Under the pieces are notes generated by a model. The model ran no database searches. It was not told the origin of the DNA and saw only the letters and a program-made list of their open reading frames with translations. The position numbers and the translations under genes are program-made. From Xestospongia bergquistia (lineage: Eukaryota > Porifera > Demospongiae > Haplosclerida > Petrosiidae), in NCBI GenBank assembly GCA_963965975.1, contig OZ014413.1:1924501-1988500 (forward strand): DNA of 64,000 nucleotides, given 5' to 3'. This document shows, piece by piece, positions 52,201 through 64,000 of the stretch. The stretch's first letter is position 1. Every line of letters starts with the position of its first letter.

Positions 52201-54286
52201 GTTGTAGTTGTGTTTATAAAGTTTAGTGGTTTACTTGGAGCAGCTAAAAAGAGGTGATGTTTATATATTCATGGACATTGAATGAATGGATAGATGGATA
52301 GATAGATAGATGAGGTGAGCAATGGATGGATAACCAAGTAGATAGATGGATGGACAAAAGAGATAAATGGATTGATGTTTAATATTTGTACAAACTTACA
52401 TGCTAACTCTATTGTTTTAGATGCTGAGTTCCCACCACTTATATCATCTCGACAAGTGATACTAATTCCATCAGTTAGAGCATTAATTGTTGCAGTTGAA
52501 ATAATTTTGCCACCACTTTTTGAAATCAATTTCACTTTAAAGTCACCAACAGTACTAGTATCATTAGGTGAATCTCGAGATGCTTTGAAAAAATGATTGC
52601 TGCCACTGCTGCTCCTCCAAAATAATACATTAGTACTGCTTATACATGTGAAGACAGCAATAGTGTTTGTACAGATATTACCTGTATAATCTGCAGTTAA
52701 AGTTACTGTAATGGAAACAAACGAAAATAGTTAATGAAGAATTGCTCAAAGCATTATATTTGTGACATATCTCTTGTAAGGGCATCATTGGATCTAACTT
52801 TCATATCAATTGAGAGGTTTAACTTAAGAGTGAAATATCCTTAATTCAAAGGGATAGATTTATATAGCAGTGATATGTACATTACAGCTTCAGTTTAATC
52901 AATCATTTCACCATTACAATTACCATCATTACTGTTATCATTATTATCACCATTACAATTATCATTACCATTACCATTACCATTATCATTATTATCACCA
53001 TTACAATTACCATTACCATTACAATTATCATTATCATTACATTTACTTCAATATTAATCAATTACAATCACAACTACTTTTCTACAATTACCATCATCAT
53101 TACCATTACCATTACCATCATCATTACCATTACCATTACCATTACCATTACTATCACCATTACAATTACCATTATTATCACCATTACAATTACCATTACC
53201 ATTACAATTATCATTATCATTACATTTACTTCAATATTAATCAATTACAATCACAACTACTTTTCTACAATTATCATTACTACTATTAGAAATGTACATA
53301 TAATTACATGAAAATGTAAAGACAATTACATTTTTATGGAATTAAGTTTCAAGAAAATCAGTGTTTCAGGTTTTTCAGACTAAATGACATTGTAAAGGAT
53401 GTAAAGTCACCACTATTAACTACTTCAGAGTTGTACAAAAAACAAGGCTCTTATTCTAGAAATCCATATTTGGATTAAAACAATAAACATAGCTTTGACT
53501 ATATTCATAATTGAGGTCTGGCTTTCCCACTAGTTGTTAAAATTGTGGTTGGTTACAACTACTTGGGGGATGTAATCAAAAACAATACAATTATTGTATT
53601 TTTAGTGGACAATTACAACTAAATAACAATTATTATAAAAACTGTACAATTACCGTTACCTAATCACTGCTATAGAGGCTCAGATATATAACAGTATGTT
53701 TTGTTACTAGGCTTTTTAAAAACGAAATGGTATAGCATACTTTAATGTGAAATTAATACATTTAGGTTCCAACATTTAGGGTCTGGGGTATAGTATTAAA
53801 TTCCATTAAAGTATAGCGTTCTATTACTGACACTCCCTTTTAAAAAACTAAAAGTTAGAAAAACACAGTAAGAAGTTTAAAGTATGACATAGGTATGTCA
53901 TTCAAATATTCAGTATATAAGTAAAGTACATGATCACTAAGTTTAACGTATCATATGATCAATATTGAGGCCAAATGTAGTCAAATTATACGGCCACTTA
54001 AGCTTGAATGGACATATTCTTTTGATTTAACATTATATCCTATATTAGTATATACTTAATGAACTGTAGCTAATATTAAAAACAACACGTAATAACGTCA
54101 CTATCTATAACTATGATGTAGAGTCATTGTGTTGTATTAAATCTATCAATTTAGGGAGTTCCTTACTAAATAGAGAATGAAAGGCTATGTCTAAAGTAGT
54201 TTGACTTACTTACCAGTAGCAGTGATCAAGTGAGTACAACTGATGATCAAAAATAACAAATGAGAGACAAAATTAAAGACCTGCAT
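49259..54286 (-). CDS. Ig + FN3 single-pass receptor 1, 8 exons, NPxY/YEEI tail
   Basis: Exons (5'-3'): 54286-54214, 52705-52400, 52243-51950, 51600-51524, 51324-51102, 50938-50615, 50152-50051, 49896-49259; 2,037 nt, 678 residues, all phases match. Signal peptide 1-24 (MQVFNFVSHLLFLIIS); Ig-like domain about 25-126 with VFTC and ISITC cysteines; FN3 about 127-224 (VSLSWSPPSS...YNVTIKAVN); second FN3 across exons 4-5; third FN3-like domain in exon 6 (VNISWQSC); Ser/Thr stalk in exon 7; TM about 473-501. The cytosolic tail of about 175 residues has TTNPIY, DPVY, NPVY, NPSYSKPYMMV, GYITPV and PIYEEI. These can bind PTB and SH2 domains when phosphorylated; YEEI is the classic Src-SH2 ligand. Ligand unknown. 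Confidence 0.85.
50153..50501 (-). repeat. Decayed tandem copies of receptor 1 stalk exon 7
   Basis: Upstream of exon 7 lie three more copies of its coding unit, each reading about SQSQxxVMVSTIVTTREIIT then PSIEPSVEPQ. Two keep acceptors (TATAG at 50501 and about 50378) but none has the GTAAG donor, which has become GATATT or ATATTA. They look like duplicated exons that can no longer be spliced forward. Confidence 0.75.
52880..53285. repeat. (ATTACC/ATTATC)n satellite in receptor 1 intron 1
   Basis: Hexamer-like CATTAC/CATTAT arrays plus two copies of a 60-bp string containing CAATTACAATCACAACTACT (about 53055 and 53240). Part of about 1.1 kb found in receptor 1 but not in receptor 2's intron 1. 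Confidence 0.85.
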
Positions 54287-54654
54287 TTTTTCAATTGCAA
54301 GAGCCTCTCTATCTCACTGACTTGTTATATCCGTGACCTCAATAGTATTTAAATAATAAGAATGGAATGACCTTAACTATAATAATATATGAATTATTCA
54401 CAATTTGCAAAATATCATTTTTTTGAAAATTATTTATACTTTCATGTGGACAGCCACCAACACCTTATGAATATACTTGTCATAATTAAGACTTGTAGAG
54501 AGGAGGGTAGTTTGTTTGTGTGCTTTGTTTTAAGACGCAAACCACATAAAAACATTATCTAAAATTAATACAAATACAACAAAAAAGTACTCCCATTTTT
54601 AGTATGTACATGTCTTTGTAATTTTCTTTCTTTCTTTCTTTCCACATAGTGTCC

Positions 54655-55565
54655 CACAGATTTAAGTTGTACTATACCTTCCATTACACATTATATTGTG
54701 TCAGTATCAGGAGTAACAAAAAATGAGTTCACTGTTAATGGAACTTGTAATGCAACTCATACTGTTCCTGCTTGTGGTGTCTCTGCTGTTACTGTTAGTG
54801 CTATTAATAGAATAGGAAATGGTGATAAATCTGATCCTGAACTCATTGGTCAGTTTATTGATAGAATTGTGTATAAATAAATGATAGAATGAATGATGGA
54901 TGAATAGAAGAATGGATGGATGGATTGATGGATGAATGGATGAATGAATAATTATGAATGAATGGATGGATATATGAATGGATGGATGGATGATTGGATT
55001 GATGGATGGATAAATGAATGAATGGATGGATAGATGAATAGATGGATATATTATATAGTGAACAAGCAGATAGACAGATTAGTTATCACACATAGAAGTT
55101 GGTAAACAGATTGATAGAAACAAAGGACAGAAAGAAATGAATTGTTAATGGTCATTAAACAGATCAAATTACAAGGACAAAGAAAGGACAAAGGATAGAC
55201 AAAGAGAAATGATGATTATGAATAAAAAAAATATTTATTAACATATTTACTTCTCACTTGTAGAAGGTGTCACCCTGACCTCGAGCGTCTCTACATCTAT
55301 TATTGAGGATGATCATGTCTCGTTGAGGGTCACTGTAACTGAGTGTTTATAACCTGCTATTACTAACATTACCATAACCTTTAGAAGCTCTTCAACTAAT
55401 GAACAAATTTCAACTGCCAACTATTCTATTACAACAATGTCTGTTGATGTAGTTCTTTCTGATTAGAGTGTATACTGTCTACTGTTCTTTTGTACTGTCA
55501 AGAAGGAAATGGAGGCGTGAAGTCCTTGACATATCAGATTGTTACTATGACAACAGCTCAAAGCT
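54655..55565 (+). pseudogene. Plus-strand receptor relic (FN3 exons)
   Basis: Exon-like 54655-54850 after TTTCCACATAG reads CPTDLSCTIPSITHYIVSVS... HTVPACGVSAVTVSAINRIG, an FN3 C-terminal half, ending at G|GTCAGT. A second exon from about 55264 (CACTTGTAG) continues in phase as EGVTLTSSVSTSIIEDDHVS but has stops at TAA (VTECL*), TAG and TGA. No signal-peptide, Ig or TM exon was found around it. Divergent from receptor 1, just as receptor 3 is divergent from receptor 2, so it is probably the dead counterpart of receptor 3. Confidence 0.72.
54880..55065. repeat. (TGGA)n/(ATGA)n microsatellite
   Basis: Tetranucleotide ATGGATGGATGAATG array after the FN3 relic exon. Shorter arrays of the same motif lie in receptor introns (about 51795-51890, 52275-52345, 59925-60015, 60425-60560). 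Confidence 0.85.
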
Positions 55566-56027
55566 TTAATGGTAAATTACCTTTATAAAGTTATTAAATA
55601 AGGAAGGGTCTATATGTTTACTATAATAGGTATGCCTGCTAAATGCATTATATATTATAGCAAGAGCACATGAGCGTCGCAACACTCATGCGCTCCTGAT
55701 TGTAGGTATGTCCATTATTCTCTATTTTAGTAACATGTGACAAGGCAATTTTTTTTAATTACTTGCTTATTCTTTTAATTAATTCCTCTTTGTATGTTGT
55801 GTCATAGAGGATCTTCAATATTAGGAAATAAAGCCTGATTGACTGATCCTTGACAGTTGAGAATTTGAACATCTAATGACCTCATTTTATTATTGTAGAT
55901 GTCAAGATGCTCTGTTCTATACTTGTTGATACTTGTAAAATACAATAGCTACCAAACTAGAGAAAATCAATCTTTCATTTCGTATGATGAAAATATAAGT
56001 TCAAATTCTGTGTCCTTTTATGATCTG

Positions 56028-56345
56028 TGCCACATTCTCAATATCCTCAGTCCTAAATATGTCAGCATTATGAGATGATAATAATGAATGCTCAAGTAAA
56101 GACAAAATGGCCTATATGGGATATTCAATGCGTACTCCATACTGACATTCAACAGCTTGGATGAACTGGGATATAGAGAAGCGTAAGGCCTAATGGGATG
56201 AAGAGCCATGTACAGTGGAGTTATATGACCACAGTAGTCCTCCTGAGGTAGCAAATGCTTCAAGATAAAGAATGTTGCTGACAATAATAAACGAATGGTA
56301 CGACAATTTCAAGAGTGACTAAAAGCATTTTTTGGTAAACCAAAC
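56028..56345 (+). pseudogene. Sulfatase 3'-end relic
   Basis: Matches the last about 100 codons of sulfatase B (MAYMGYSMRTPY is readable) with stops and frameshifts (TACTGACATTC, GCCTAATGGG, small deletions). It begins abruptly at GTGCCACATTCTC. It is the left end of the duplicated sulfatase-receptor block. Confidence 0.85.
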
Positions 56346-56453
56346 ACTATAGTTAATATTACACAATTTATTATAATAGACTGTCAATTATATTCACACA
56401 GTTTATGTATGTTGTGTATTGTTAAGAAAATGTGGTTAATGTAATATGTTCTA

Positions 56454-61353
<4,900 letters not shown>

Positions 61354-61768
61354 TTTGTCAAGAGTTTCTCTCTCACTGACTGACTATTATCTGTGGTCTT
61401 TAATCATATGAAGCCGACCTACGACCACGACACTATAAGATTTCTCATCATACTTGCACACTTTAAGACATTATTTTATGCCATGTGTCAGCTATCAGCA
61501 TACCAACACCTAATGAATATTCGTGTCATAATTGAGACTAGTAGAGAGGAGGGTCGAGATTTTATTTTAAGCTTTTCCTTGTAATAGCCTTGTTTCAAGA
61601 CGCGAACAAAGTAAGAGTATTGTCTAAAACTAATACAATTACAACATAAATAAACACATTTTTGATGTATATATATATATATATATATATCTATTAATAA
61701 GTTATAGTGCTATTAGCCCTAGTCTTTAATAACTTCATATATATCGGTTTATGTTATCTCTGTTACAG
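61354..61768. promoter_or_regulatory. Divergent spacer, receptor 2 / receptor 3
   Basis: About 415 bp between divergent start codons, with a (TA)n run at about 61665-61690. TCTCTGTTACAG abuts receptor 3's ATG, so a 5' UTR intron is possible. No core promoter recognised. Confidence 0.4.

Positions 61769-64000
<2,232 letters not shown>

Noticed and set aside
52870-53289. 139-residue His/Tyr-rich frame
   Set aside because: Hexamer satellite (CATTAC) in an intron of receptor 1; no codon structure apart from the repeat.

Overview
The window is animal nuclear DNA, most likely from a demosponge; the Amphimedon type is my best guess. It is AT-rich. Genes have many exons with canonical GT-AG introns from about 50 nt to 2 kb, and spacing is tight. 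Protein content (a metazoan-type THOC2, a SMIM20-like protein, an ISG12-like protein, Ig/FN3 receptors) rules out prokaryotes. The species is inference; no marker gene fixes it.

Layout. (1) 1-1549, minus: 5' part of an unrecognised Pro-rich gene, open at the window edge. (2) 2386-9290, plus: three tandem single-exon POT/SLC15-like transporters; the last two are a recent duplication of about 2.8 kb. (3) 10039-10640, minus: two-exon SMIM20/MITRAC7-like gene, head-to-head with (4) THOC2, 10862-29614, plus. I rebuilt THOC2 as 38 exons giving a closed 1,536-residue frame. Its introns hold two C/D-box snoRNA-like genes with a covarying terminal stem, a tRNA-Gln(TTG), two antisense membrane-protein genes (one frameshifted by a 10-bp tandem duplication), a HIRAN-fragment-bearing MITE and several (CT)n tracts that run into 3' splice sites. 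(5) 27.4-44.7 kb: a tandem segmental duplication of about 8 kb. Each copy carries the last two THOC2 exons, two type-II-membrane glycosyltransferase-like genes and an ISG12-like gene. Copy B has lost one glycosyltransferase and most of the ISG12 gene. (6) 45.5-49.0 kb: two head-to-head iduronate-2-sulfatase-like genes. (7) 49.2-64.0 kb: three Ig+FN3 receptor genes. Two are complete, minus-strand, 8-exon, single-pass proteins with Tyr-rich NPxY tails. One is plus-strand and cut by the window end. Around them lie relics of further receptor and sulfatase copies.

Working together. THOC2 (mRNA export) is the conserved anchor. The right half is a fast-evolving duplicated neighbourhood of surface receptors, sulfated-glycan enzymes, glycosyltransferases and an ISG12-like gene. 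That mix would fit a recognition or innate-immune cluster, but the link is inference from proximity.
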